The translations under genes were made by a program, and so were the position numbers. This document shows positions 34,527 to 44,983 of a stretch of DNA of 64,000 nucleotides, piece after piece (position 1 is the first letter of the stretch; every line of letters starts with the position of its first letter). The DNA comes from Phlegmacium glaucopus (taxonomy: Eukaryota; Basidiomycota; Agaricomycetes; Agaricales; Cortinariaceae). The notes under the pieces were generated by a model. The model saw only the letters and a program-made list of their open reading frames with translations, was not told where the DNA came from and did no database searches. The stretch spans positions 431,492-495,491 of the forward strand of contig MU130224.1 of the NCBI GenBank assembly GCA_015039465.1, given 5' to 3'.

Positions 34527-36481
34527 TTAGCTTTTTCCTGATGTCCACTCGGAATCCAGACGGAATGCTCGGACTCCACTCAGATTCCACTCGGAACCGT
34601 GGGGCACTGTAAAGTACTGACTTTTTTCAACAGCAAGAAGTCGTTGAAGTGAAAGATAGTGTGCAGTCCATCGAGTGAGCACAGGGAGAATCAGGGCCAA
34701 GCACTTTTGGTGCGTGCATAATTGTTCCTGACCAAATAATCTCAATGTGCAACTGTGATTATTCATCCACTTGATCACTATCAAAGCCTTTGGGACGCAA
34801 TCTTGGAAGGGAAGCTTGAGAGATATGTAGTTGCCAACAATAAGATTGATTTGATGTGCCCAGCAAAGAATGATAATAAGCCATGGCATTAGCATGAGAA
34901 GTAACCGCCGCATTTTGCGTGCATCACCACCATCATCAGAACATGCAGCAATAACTGAGAGGCCATATGTTCTTTGCTCCATTTGATGTCCTCTACAACA
35001 AGCTGCAGAAGGGTCTCGCCAGTCGTTGGTTGTGTTGAAACATCATGACTTCACATTAGATATAGCTATGTTGGTAATTTTATCAGTAGTTCTATAATAC
35101 AGAATTCATGTGTTTATGGCTTACCTCAAAGTCTACACTAACCATTGTTGCAACAATTGCCTGCTTAGCGTTGTTCTTCCATCCATCTGTCTGAAAAGTA
35201 GCCTTCCACCCTTTTAGCTTCAGCTTCAACTTATCCTTGACCCTTCCTGCCTCTTGATCAAGTATAGGCCCTGATAAGGTTCGACGATCAGGTACAATCG
35301 CGCCCGGAATCCACTTCTCAATAAACAATCACATCTGTGGATTGTGTGCAGTGTTCTATGATGAGCTAGTTGCGATGAGGAGTTTACAGAAATCTTCACT
35401 GAATTCTTGCTGTAGCAGTGGGTTCCAAACTCTTCCAACTTGAACCAGACTCAGTGAGTTATCAGGGCTTGTGAAGCTTGACACTCTAGGACGCTTTGGT
35501 GGTCGTTCTAAATTTACAAGGGGTACAGCTAACAGAAGTGGGCTTGGGCTTGGTGATCCAGATGTCATTGCTGTAGGATAACCTGATTAGTGCTTGAAAG
35601 TCTGGTTAATTAACCGGAAAATAACCAAGACTGGACCGGACCTAACCGCAAAAAGACCGGACCGCAGTTAGTGGTTAGTTGATTCTGAAAACAAAATAAC
35701 CGGTTATTTTGCAGTTAACTAACCGTTAAAAAACCGGTTATAACCGGTTATAAACGACCCTATTATACCCCTTCAAAACGCACCCAAAAACGTGAGAAAT
35801 GCTAAAAATCTGACTGAGTTATGGTCAAATCTTTAAAATATTGGCCAAAAGTAGACTTTCAAGAATATTATCATAGCTTTGTCAATTCTTCATCAAAGTT
35901 AGCGTTCTTGGGCTCATTTTAAAGCTACGATGCGTGTAAATAATGTTTATTGAGAGAAATATGTACGGTCTTGCCTGGTTATAACCGGTTTTCTTTTTTT
36001 CGGTCCTAACTGGTTAGTACTGCAACTAACTGGTTTTGGTCGGTTATTTTTGGTCTGGTTAGGTTATTTTGGGTTTGGGAACGAAGCATAACCAGTCTTG
36101 GTCTTGGTTAGAGCCCCTGGGCACCAAATAACCAGACCTAACCGGACTTTCAAGCACTAAACCTGATCCCATCATGATAGTGGGGAGAGGCATACTTGCT
36201 GAATGTCCAAGCACGGGAGGATTTTCACGGCAATTTTTCTTCCTGTTGATTTCCTCTATGGCACGGTTCCTGACATCTGGGGCAACAAAGACACATTTTG
36301 ATAAATGTGGTACCATTGACTGGCTTGGTTTTCCTGCAATCGGGGCAGAGTCTGTACCTGCTAGTACATAAATTTTGTAACAGTTAAAAGTTTTGGAGGT
36401 AAAAAAAAGTCTGGTGCTATAGCTACCTTGTGCTTCCCAATCTGCATCTGTACAGCCACTGGTGATGCCATTAACTGCCAC
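34527..36481 (-). pseudogene. hAT-family transposase fragment (DUF659 / RNase H-like region)
   Basis: Minus-strand order: SQSMVPHLSKCVFVAPDVR and NRAIEEINRKKN (N-terminal region), an interrupting MITE (35588-36159), SPSPLLLAVPLVNLERPPKRP, QQEFSEDFCKLLIATSSS, FIEKWIPGAIVPDRRTLSGP, LKGWKATFQTDGWKNNAKQA (DUF659-like segment with the first catalytic Asp in TDGW), SVIAACSDDGGDARKMRRL (second Asp region), CWAHQINLIVGNYISLKLPF, VIKWMNNHSCTLRLFGQEQ, LPVLTRWTAHYLSLQRLL. These are characteristic of agaricomycete hAT transposases. Frames are broken and the C-terminal dimerisation region is absent here. Both hallmark DDGxD and CWAHQxNL motifs survive. Confidence 0.8.
35588..36159. mobile_element. hAT-type MITE with AACCGGTTATAACCGG repeats
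   Basis: 572 bp; ends TAGTGCTTGAAAGTCTGGTT and its inverted partner (TAGTGCTTGAAAGTCCGGTT). Exact 8-bp duplication AACCTGAT (35580-35587 and 36160-36167). It interrupts the hAT transposase relic at 34527-36481. Internal sequence (AGCGTTCTTGGGCTCATT..AAGCTA) is shared with the MITEs at 39371 and 48208, so the three form one family. Confidence 0.95.
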
Positions 36482-36542
36482 GCTAACAATATCAGACTGC
36501 CGAAGCTGGTCCTTGTAATGATTAAGGCATGCGATGCACCAA

Positions 36543-39070
36543 TAGGGTTACCAAAGTTCAGTTCAGTTCAGTTCACCCCCCCTTTTGCCTGAACCATGAA
36601 CTGAACCGTTTAGGTTTTGCCTGAACTGAACCTGAACTGAACTGAACCATTCTGAACCGGTTCTCATGGTTCAGTTCAGTTCAAGAACCAGTTTGAACCA
36701 CTGAACCATATGTAAATTGACAAATGTCAATTTTATTGAGTATATAGTCAATAAGTACCTAACTACTTAATTTCTATGATCTCTACAGCCTCATGAGAAG
36801 CAGCATCATCAGAAACATTTAAGGATTTAGTTCTGTAAGCATCTCTGAGGATCTGAACCCTCCCAAAGGCTGTAGGATCTATATGTGTACACTGTAGAGT
36901 GCCAACTAAACCTGCTGCAGAGAAGGCTCTCTCAGAAGCAACTGATGACCCCTGTATAGCAAGGTAGTCACAGGCAATGCAAGACAAGGTAGGGTATTGT
37001 CTTGAGTGATACTGTGAAACTTGAATTAGAGAAAGAAGATGTAAAATAATAACAACATACCCCCCACCACTTCACTGGGTTCAACCCATCCCCAGGCTCA
37101 AGAGGACTGTTGATATAGTCCAGAAGCTCCTTCCTAGGATCCTGACCTACATCATTTTCAGAAGTGGACCTCTTGAGGGATGAAAGTATCCAGTTGGAGC
37201 CATATCCATTGAAGGAACTATTGGCACCTTTATAAAGGACTTAGATCAATACAGAAGTAATAAAGATTAATGCTAACCTTGGCTTTTGACTTCTAATGTT
37301 GAGGTTGATGTTTTTGGCTTCTTAGGTGGTTTATAATATGTGTCAAACTTGTTAAAAGTCAGTGTTAATATGTTCATTGATGAGGAGTACACATACAACA
37401 TGTTCAAGAGCAGAATATCCAGCATCATAATATGATTTATCCCATTTATCCATACAATATTCAAGCTTGATTGAAGGATGTAAGGCTGGAAAATAATTGA
37501 GGAATAAAACCTATTTTATAGAAGAAAAAAACTCACCAAGACAGATGAAGTAGGTATCACTTTCATCAATAGTCTTATACCATTTACATAACTTCTCCAA
37601 GCCACATTTAAGAGCATCAGCAACAGGCAAAAATTTTGGTGTATCATACATAATTTCCCAAAGTGTTTGAAGTAACTCCAGAATTGGAATTGTCTTCCAT
37701 GCAACTGACTGAGTTTCTGAAGAGAAAGAGGCTTGGGCTCCATGTGGCTCCTAATTATGGATCAGAATATAAGTATTAAGATATTGAAGAAACTCACCGC
37801 AAGAACCTCCATAATAAGGCTCAGCAATTTCCACTCATCTTCTTTGAGTTGATAGTCTGAATATTGCTTGTTCCTCAGTTTCGGAAGAACTTCATCTGCA
37901 AACAGGCAAAATTTTTTGACAGCCTGATGATGAGGTCATTAATAAGATTAATGAAAAGAAAGTCATTGGTCATCTAAACAGGTCCAAACAGGCGTTCATT
38001 GTTGGTTGTCTAGACGGGCAGGGGTTGGGTCCAAACAGGCGTTGTCATTGTCGTCATCACCGTTTGTTCTTCATCTGTTGTTTAGAAACTAAACTAAAAA
38101 ATAACTCCCCCAGTGAGGGGGAGATACCGCCTTTGGTTACTGTTTGTTCGTCGTTGTCGTCAATTGTTCATTTGGCGTTCGCTTGTTTGTTATTTTGTCG
38201 TCATTCATTTGTCATTGTTGCTCGTTTGTCATCGTTATTCGTTTGTTGTTGTAATTTGTTCATCCTGTAATGGTTTCCATTAGAATTAAATTTAAATTTA
38301 AAGAGATACCTCCTACGAGGTTGTTGTGGGTCACTAAGGGGGGTTCTTAGACATTGTGAATGGTCTTGGATGGTAATTAATAGTTGTAGTAGGTAGTGAG
38401 GGTGGTGAGGGGTGTTGTACATCGATATAGAATAAGAAAAGACCCCTCTGTTGAGGGGGGGGGGTTGCTACAGCAACCAGCATCTAAAACAGGGGCAGGG
38501 CATCTAACAGGGGTCGTAGCGAGGTGAAGGTGCAAGGTGCAAGGTGCAAGTGGTAGTGGTAATGGTCCATATTGTCATTTGAGGTAGCAATGGGTCGATG
38601 TTGTCGGTAGTGGACCTGGTGGCTGCGGTGACATGGTGGCCCGTTATGACTGCCGTCATGGTCATCGTGCTTGGCATTGTGGTCCTTGTGTGTTGCCTGG
38701 TGTTGCTGGTGTCGTTGACATTGTGTTTGTTAGCTAGTGGTGGTAGGAATGGGGTTGCAAATGGTTGCAAACATAGTAAGCAATGAAAATATTCAAACTC
38801 CGACTCCCAAAATGTCAGGTCCAGCGCCTAACGACAATACTTCATGGATTTTGGGGTCAATTCTGCACGAAAAAATTAGAGAAAATTATTGGCAGAAAGT
38901 TCGGTTCAAACCAGTTCGAACCCAGTTCTCAAAAAAAAGATTTGTGCCAAACCGAGAACTGAACCGACAGGTTGAAACCAGAACTGGACTGAACTGAACC
39001 CAAACCGTTGGTTTGGTTCAGTCGGTTCACGGTTCTTGAATCAGTTCTGGACCGAACTTTGGTAACCCTA
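36543..39070. mobile_element. hAT element, 2.5 kb, with decayed transposase
   Basis: Ends TAGGGTTACCAAAGTTCAGT and inverted partner (TAGGGTTACCAAAGTTCGGT), exact 8-bp duplication TGCACCAA (36535-36542 and 39071-39078). GTTCAGTTCAG-type units cluster near both ends. It carries a transposase C-terminus on the minus strand (below). The right third (38.0-38.8 kb) is GT-rich low-complexity sequence. Confidence 0.95.
36763..37940 (-). pseudogene. hAT transposase C-terminal region with dimerisation domain
   Basis: Minus-strand blocks in order: LPKLRNKQYSDYQLKEDEW, AWKTIPILELLQTLWEIM, PKFLPVADALKCGLEKLCKW, YKTIDESDTYFICL, LHPSIKLEYCMDKWDKSYYD, DPRKELLDYINSPLEPGDG..VKWW, then SCIACDYLAIQGSSVASERA with FSAAGLVGT, the hAT C-terminal dimerisation motif. 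At least three introns separate them. Stops and the missing N-terminal catalytic half show it is not functional. It lies inside, and belongs to, the 36543-39070 element. Confidence 0.88.
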
Positions 39071-39370
39071 TGCACCAAGCATTCTTGTAAAAGTTGTTAT
39101 TTCAAAAAAATGGTTGTCAGTGATAAAATACCCCCAAGACCAGTGCTTGGTAGACATAGTAGAAGGACAGGACGAGCAAGGGACAAATTAAATGCTTCAT
39201 TGACTATACTTGCATACATGATGTTTCAATGCGGTTGGCATGAGCCTTGATCAAGGATTATCTGCAATTATCTGGCATCATAGAATTTCCAAAATAGGTC
39301 TGACCCTCGTCAAGACCCTTGACTATGTCAAGTCAGTTGACGTGACCATGGTGACATGACCACTCTGACC

Positions 39371-39870
39371 TAGTGTTTGAAGGTCCGGTTACGAGACCGG
39401 AAAAAGACCGGTCTCGATTAACCGGTCTTTCGAGGTTTAGACCGGTCTGAGCCAGCAAAAGAGTAGCCCTAATTTACTCCTTTTCAACGAGCCCAAGATC
39501 ATAAAAATTCAATACAAATTGGCTGAGAAATAAATAGATCCGTAAAATAGTCTACAATATTTGCTAAAATAAGGCATTTTACTAATATTACTGTAGAAAA
39601 TCCAAACCGTAACGGAATTCAGCGTTCTTGGGTTCGTTCGGAAGCTATTATTAAACTGAACAACCGTTTATGATACAGAAATATATATTTTTGCGCAGAA
39701 GACCAGTTAGGACCAGGACCAGTCCTAGGACCGAAAAAAACCGATGTAAACCGGTCTGAAGCGGTCCTGTCCGGTCTTTTTTGGTCCTAGGACTGAGGTG
39801 GACCGGTTACAGTCTCGGTTAAGCGCCCTGAGGGTCAAAAAACCGGACCGGACCAGACTTTTAAACACTA
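39371..39870. mobile_element. hAT-type MITE with GACCGGTC repeats
   Basis: 500 bp; ends TAGTGTTTGAAGGTCCGGTT and inverted partner (TAGTGTTTAAAAGTCTGGTC). Exact 8-bp duplication CTCTGACC (39363-39370 and 39871-39878). Dense GACCGGTCT units lie at both ends. Same family as 35588-36159 and 48208-48811. Confidence 0.95.
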
Positions 39871-41348
39871 CTCTGACCCCGCGTCAGGCTGACTTGTACA
39901 ACGCTGTTGAAGAAGGCTGCTCGCATGAATTTTAAAGTCTAGTGAGTTCTGGGTTGTGTCAGTATTCTTTTCTTGGGTTCATTTTATGTATATTCTAGCT
40001 GAGAAAGGATATGAACACACGGTCTCGAAGTTGGTGGAATTGACACAGTCTCTTGTTGAAGCCAAGTTTTCCAAGGTCTATAGGACCTTGGGTGGTTGGC
40101 ACGATTGCTCAAGGAGTGAATCCTAGTGTGAAAATTGAGGGGTGCATTGTGTAGGTCCGTTTTACTATCATCCTATCTCGATCTCATGTCTTTCCATCTT
40201 TTTTAAGCATTGGCCAAACAAGTAAGAGTCATGTGTACTAAGGCTGGAATAGTCTTTTTTTACTGTTCCAGACTACTGGAAATGCCTCGCAACAAGTGCA
40301 CGCTTTGCAGAAAAATCACTGGAGGCATGTTTGTTTGCAATTCATATCGATATCGTAGTAGTCTGGAACATCCACAATTCTCATATGGTGTGTGTTGGAA
40401 TATTCGATCTAATCATGTCGTTATCGCACCATATTGCATCATCATGAGCCAGCTGGATACTGACCAATAGCGGAATGTCCTCGTAGCACTGCCTTAATAC
40501 ACAGCCTCGTTGTACTTTTGTATATATTCTAGTCTCTTGGGGGCGGTAACCCTCATCAGATTAAACCAATACATTGTGTATCCCCGCTCTCACTAGTTCC
40601 TGCCGTGTGTCTAGCAACCAGTCAAGCTCATTGTTCTTTAATCCGACCCCTGTTTCCAACAGTGTGTATGTTTATTTGTTGTTGTGAGATTATTTTATAA
40701 TGTCAATACAGCATTTGCACAGCAAGGAGTTCCAAGCCCTGATGACAGATCTGGTGGATTTCAGTCCAAATAATGCAGCCGACCTGAAAAAGGCCCTGTG
40801 AGTTCAACTTCCAGTAGTTGCGGGCTATGCATATGGACTCATGATTATCAGTTCCGCAGGTATTGCCATGGTCGGTGCCATCGCTGGCATTGTCTCTGCC
40901 CTTGCCGGCCCAGCCGCTCCAATTGTCGTGCCCATCGCCAGCTATCTTGTTCTCGCCAAATGGGCTTATGACATTTACCAGCAATTGTAAGTGTACTATT
41001 CTTCTATATCTACGGACTACACCAAACATTATTTTAGGCACGACACATTGCGAAGATTTATGGCATACATCGTCGATCTCACTCATCATGCAAAACATAT
41101 TCTGGCTTGTCTCAATATACCAGGTTCCTGTTTCTCGTCGCCTTATAATGCTCGCCTATCGGGCCTACAGAGAGTCAACGGTGATAGCCCAAGTTCACAA
41201 AGAAATCAGGAAACACATCGCAGAACAGGCCATCTACTATCGGTTGGATCGAGATAATGCACTGAGCAAAATCGAGGAACTACTGGATCGAAACCGCATC
41301 AACACCGAAGAAATGTTCATATTAGAAAGAGACATCGGACAGAATTGA
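39871..41348 (+). pseudogene. Broken host-like gene: C-terminal part of a fungal G-domain (GTPase-family) protein
   Basis: Coding words on the plus strand: QADLYNAVEEG (39.9 kb), EKGYEHTVSKLVELTQSLVE with AKFSKVYRTLGG, IAQGVNPSVKIEGCI, WKCLATSA.., VVWNIHNSHMV, then after a solo LTR: GVPSPDDRSGGF.., AGYAYGLMIISSAGIAMVGA, IAGIVSALAGPAAPIVVPIA, SYLVLAKWAYDIYQQL, an intron (GTAAGTGTAC..TTTTAG), RHDTLRRFMAYIVDLTHVMQ-like sequence and RRLIMLAYRAYRES..IGQN* at 41348. The hydrophobic Ala/Gly/Ile stretch could be a membrane segment. The pattern matches the C-terminus of agaricomycete proteins with an N-terminal G domain; no GTP-binding motif is present in the window. It is cut by the MITE at 39371, frameshifts and the LTR at 40393. 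Confidence 0.55.
40393..40661 (-). repeat. Solo LTR (same family as 15075 and 27446) inside a host-like gene
   Basis: 269 bp, TGTTGGAATATTCG..GTTTCCAACA on the plus strand, with an exact 5-bp duplication GTGTG (40388-40392 and 40662-40666). Shares GACCAATAGCGG with the 27-kb copy. It lies between VVWNIHNSHMV and the rest of the C-terminus of the broken G-domain gene. Confidence 0.92.
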
Positions 41349-41834
41349 TTTGTCAGGGAAGGATGATATATCTTGGAATGTGCAGACGAATGGGCATTAG
41401 CTCTGAGATCGGCTACCTGTGTAACCTGATATGTAGAATAGTTCTAGTTTATATTTCATGCATTGCAATACATTTCTCCATATGATCCTCTGATGATGGT
41501 GTATGCTTCGGTGCTATTTTGACAGCAAGAGAGATGCTCTTGTCATTGTCGGCCGGACTGCAACAAGACTTCCTTATCTCATAGTTTCAGTTTGATTTCA
41601 CTTCGTAAATCACAACAAGGAGGTACCAGGATCACAAAAAATACAATATTGGGTTAATTCTTTTGCTAAGGCCCGTAATGCTTTTCGTACATCGTAGCAT
41701 AGTTTTTATCAAAATTTTCATTTTTGGCACCCTCAATTAGACAGGAGTCCATGCTGCAGAACGTGCTCGAGGCGTATTTGAAAGTTTTAACGAGGATTAA
41801 TGGTTCTTCTACGATCATTAGGAATAGGTGGATA
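41349..41834. other. Gene-free stretch downstream of the broken G-domain gene
   Basis: No gene or repeat recognised. Ends with the target duplication GGTGGATA (41827-41834) of the MITE. Confidence 0.5.
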
Positions 41835-42077
41835 TAGTGATGCCAAAATCCAGTTCAATGCGGTTCTGTGCCATTTTTGAACCCTGAACCGAGCTATCGG
41901 TCCGGTTCAGGCAATAGTCTGAACCTTGAACCCGGTTCTGGTCCGGTTCTCGGTTCTGAACCGAACTAATTACCATATAAGGCAAGTGTTCGGGCAAATT
42001 ACGCCTCGTTGAACCTCAAAACAGGTTCGGTTCAGCCGTGCCCTGAACTTTGAACCAAACTTCGGTCTGGTTCACTA
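41835..42077. mobile_element. Short hAT-type MITE, 243 bp
   Basis: Starts TAGTGATGCCAAAATCCAGT and ends GTCTGGTTCACTA, with an exact 8-bp duplication GGTGGATA (41827-41834 and 42078-42085). CGGTTCTG/GAACCG units fill it. The two ends match only over the outer six bases and at scattered positions further in, so the left end may have been rebuilt. Confidence 0.85.
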
Positions 42078-44455
42078 GGTGGATAGCATGCAGCTAGGTA
42101 TTATATCATAAGTGTTGTCCACATGACTATAAAAAAGACACATAATATAGTCTGACTATGGGAGACTAGCTAGGTATGTGTGACAAAGTTTGTGAACCAG
42201 ACCGTATTGGAAATTTCGGATGTTGGTGATAGGATCTTGGGTTTGATGGGCGCTCGACTCATCACCAACTGATTATCGGTAGTTTATGAAGTCTGCCTAC
42301 GGGAGACTATATTCAATCGCTCCAAGGCATCTTTGTAAGCGCCGGTCTGTCCCGATTGTGGACTCTTAAACGACGGTCACTATGCAAACGAGAACCCTGT
42401 AGGAGAGTTCCTTACTCCTAGATTAAAAGGAGAATTTCCAACGACGGAATTTAGAGGGGTTGACTGGTGTTGGGGTGAAATGAAGTTTGAACAGACCTTG
42501 GTGCTGTCCTTGCAAGATGAGGAGATGAGGATGAGAGTCTTCTGGATTTTTGTAACGAACCCTTTATGATCCTGGAAGTCAAATGCATACATCCAAACAA
42601 TATCCACCGCGGCTGTAATACACGATATTATATAGACTGGCGAGTGCGCACAAGCGGCCAATATGGACGATGAGACTGAGCTGGTGAGTAAGATTTATGG
42701 ATATTTACGTTAGAAGGCTGACAGAAAGCTCTTAGTTGCAGCAAAATATGGACCAAACACGATAGTTATTCGAAGTGAATGACCAGTAATGAGTTTTGTT
42801 ACTTTTGAACCGATGAGTACTCACTTAACCAGATATTCTTGACAGCTTCGATACGATACGCAACTTGCAAAGCTTGAGAAATCAATTTTGCCGCTGTATA
42901 CCGCTACTCAAGTCTTAAACAGAAGGAGTAGTAAGTGATTTCAGCGTTTGGAGGAGTCATGCTGAGGCATTGTAGATATCGATAAAAGGTTGGCCAAGAT
43001 AGAGGATACATCGAATAGCAAGGCAGACTTGGCAGCGGATGAAGGCCTCAGGGTGATTATCCGAGGGCAAGTCATATATCAGGGAGTCTAAAGGTTTGGG
43101 GTAGAAGGACTGACCGGGGTCTTCAGCGTCAAAAAAACCACAACCTTGTTCTACCGTGCTGGGGTTGACAATTCCATTGGAAAATGTGGGTGAAATAGGC
43201 GAAGGTTTTGACATCTATGCGCCCATTCCCCTTCCAACCTGTCGGCTCCCTTTGATCTTCCTGGTCACTTTCTACTTTTCCATGTTTTTCCGCAGCGTAA
43301 CTTGTCATGATCGTCAATAGTTCAAAAATCATACATTGTGCGATACCTTAACATTAACATAAACCGGCCTAAATATTTAATCATTGGTTTCATGTTGGTT
43401 TCACGTAATTGGAGGTTGGATTCGGGAGAAGGTTCTAGTATTTGTGAAAGTGTAAATCGACACCCGATTAGGCACGTTCACAATAAGGGCACATCTTGTC
43501 GATGTGAGGCTCTAATTGCATCCGGTGAGCAAGTAAAGAGGGATGGAAAAAATGCTACCCACCGTAATGCTCTGGAAATAGGTGGCTAACGAGGTTTCAA
43601 TCAGATTGGTTGAGGTGAGCATATCATGAGATGTATTGGATAAAACAGGAGACGCGAAAGGATGATGGTAAGTTTGAATTTAGTAGGTCAGTGCTTGCAT
43701 TTGAACTGGACAGAGAGTCAACATACAATTGATGACATGTCCGGCTACACTCCGGGGGTGTGCAGAGTGGCGAATGATTTGGACTGAGCTTGCAGCGTGG
43801 ACTTGCGCACAATATCTAGATGAGGTGAGACAATTCATAACATTTAATAATTTTTGCGGTGACTGACAAGCTCATTGGGCTAAAACGACACCTCAGTCAT
43901 GTCGCATCAAATAATTGAAGAGTGTACTCACCTGCTGAATGCGGTGTCCGCATCGAAGGTAGACGTTGCGAACTCTGTGGTAGAACCAGTCAGAAAATGA
44001 TTGAAGAAGCATACAGAGAATAACTGACCGGCAATAATGACACATTATTCAATGAAATGGTGAAGTACTGACTGAAAGGGCTGACTTATCTGGATTCTGG
44101 GGAGGTACTCTGTTGAGAAGTTTGTAATTTTGTCCACCTTTTATATGCAAAACCACCCTCTGGTGGAGTAGTGTATTCCGGCAAATAGCTCAGGTAAGTA
44201 GGCTCGGAGTTCCGTTGAGCTCACTATGTATAGCGAAGTGCCATAGCATCCGTAGGACCGTAGCATCACATAACAGTCACATAATGTCACATAGCTAATT
44301 CCATGATGCATCGTGTGTAATTACTAATAAACCAACTTTGAACTTTGAACATGGCTGGATTTTTTTCTGGAGGATCATTCCTGAGCACTGAGAATAAACC
44401 TCAGGTGTCTCAATCATTGGAGCAACAAGAGGAAAACACATATAGCATATTTGAT
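42078..44455. other. Mostly unassigned sequence; possible small multi-exon gene on the minus strand
   Basis: Apart from the weak call at 42957-43214 I recognise nothing. Other protein-like stretches on the minus strand (42380-42661, SPVYIISCITAAVDIVWMYA; 42.85 kb, LISQALQVAYRIEAVKNIWL) have plausible splice donors but no family I know. Confidence 0.35.
42957..43214 (-). CDS. Hypothetical exon, function unknown
   Basis: Minus-strand frame MSKPSPISPTFSNGIVNPST.. through DSLIYDLPSDNHPEAFIRCQ, VCLAIRCILYLGQPFIDI. An AG precedes the ATG, so it could equally be an internal exon. Composition is protein-like (no low complexity) and an upstream minus-strand frame at 43129-43332 overlaps it in another phase. 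Not recognised; could be part of a short host gene with exons down to about 42.4 kb. Confidence 0.25.
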   Translation of the reverse strand: MSKPSPISPTFSNGIVNPSTVEQGCGFFDAEDPGQSFYPKPLDSLIYDLPSDNHPEAFIRCQVCLAIRCILYLGQPFIDIYNASA

Positions 44456-44983
44456 TAGTGATGGTCAAGGGTAACCCCAGGGTGGAATTAGGCTGACCCT
44501 TACCCTTACCCTCCAAAAACCCTTACCCTTGGCTGAGGGTAAGGGTTTTGGAGGGTAAGGGTAAGGGTTTCTGAGGGGTTGGAGGGTAAGAAACCCCAGC
44601 AGGGTTTAGTGCAAGGGTTTGGTCCAAATCCTTCCTCAAGCTTTGTAATCCAAAGGAGCCTTCAAAGTAGCTAGTATTTAAAACATGTTCAGGGTGTTAA
44701 AGGTGTTTAGCAATAGATTTTAAATGAAATAGAGAGGGTTTGACTAGTATTTTAAGCTACTGATTGTTGTGAAAGCAGTGAGGCCTCTTTAGATTGCTTT
44801 TTCTCTGATTTAAAGTCAATTTTATAGATACACAACAGTTAGATCACTCTGATATCAGAGAAATAAAAATTCCCAAAAATACCCTGACCCCTCCAGAAGG
44901 GTAAGGGTTTTTCAAGGGTCAAAAAATCTGTACCCTGACCCTGACCCTCCTTACCCTTACCCTTGTACCCCTGCCCATCACTA
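44456..44983. mobile_element. hAT-type MITE with telomere-like AGGGTAAGGGTT repeats
   Basis: 528 bp; ends TAGTGATGGTCAAGGGTA and inverted partner (TAGTGATGGGCAGGGGTA). Exact 8-bp duplication TATTTGAT (44448-44455 and 44984-44991). Both ends carry tandem CCCTTACCCTT / AAGGGTAAGGG units, with the strand switching at the centre of the left block (CTTACCCTTGGCTGAGGGTA). Confidence 0.95.

Noticed and set aside
38441..38470. Poly-G tract and CCCC..GGGG stem resembling a terminator
   Set aside because: The window is eukaryotic and the tract is inside a low-complexity part of a hAT element.
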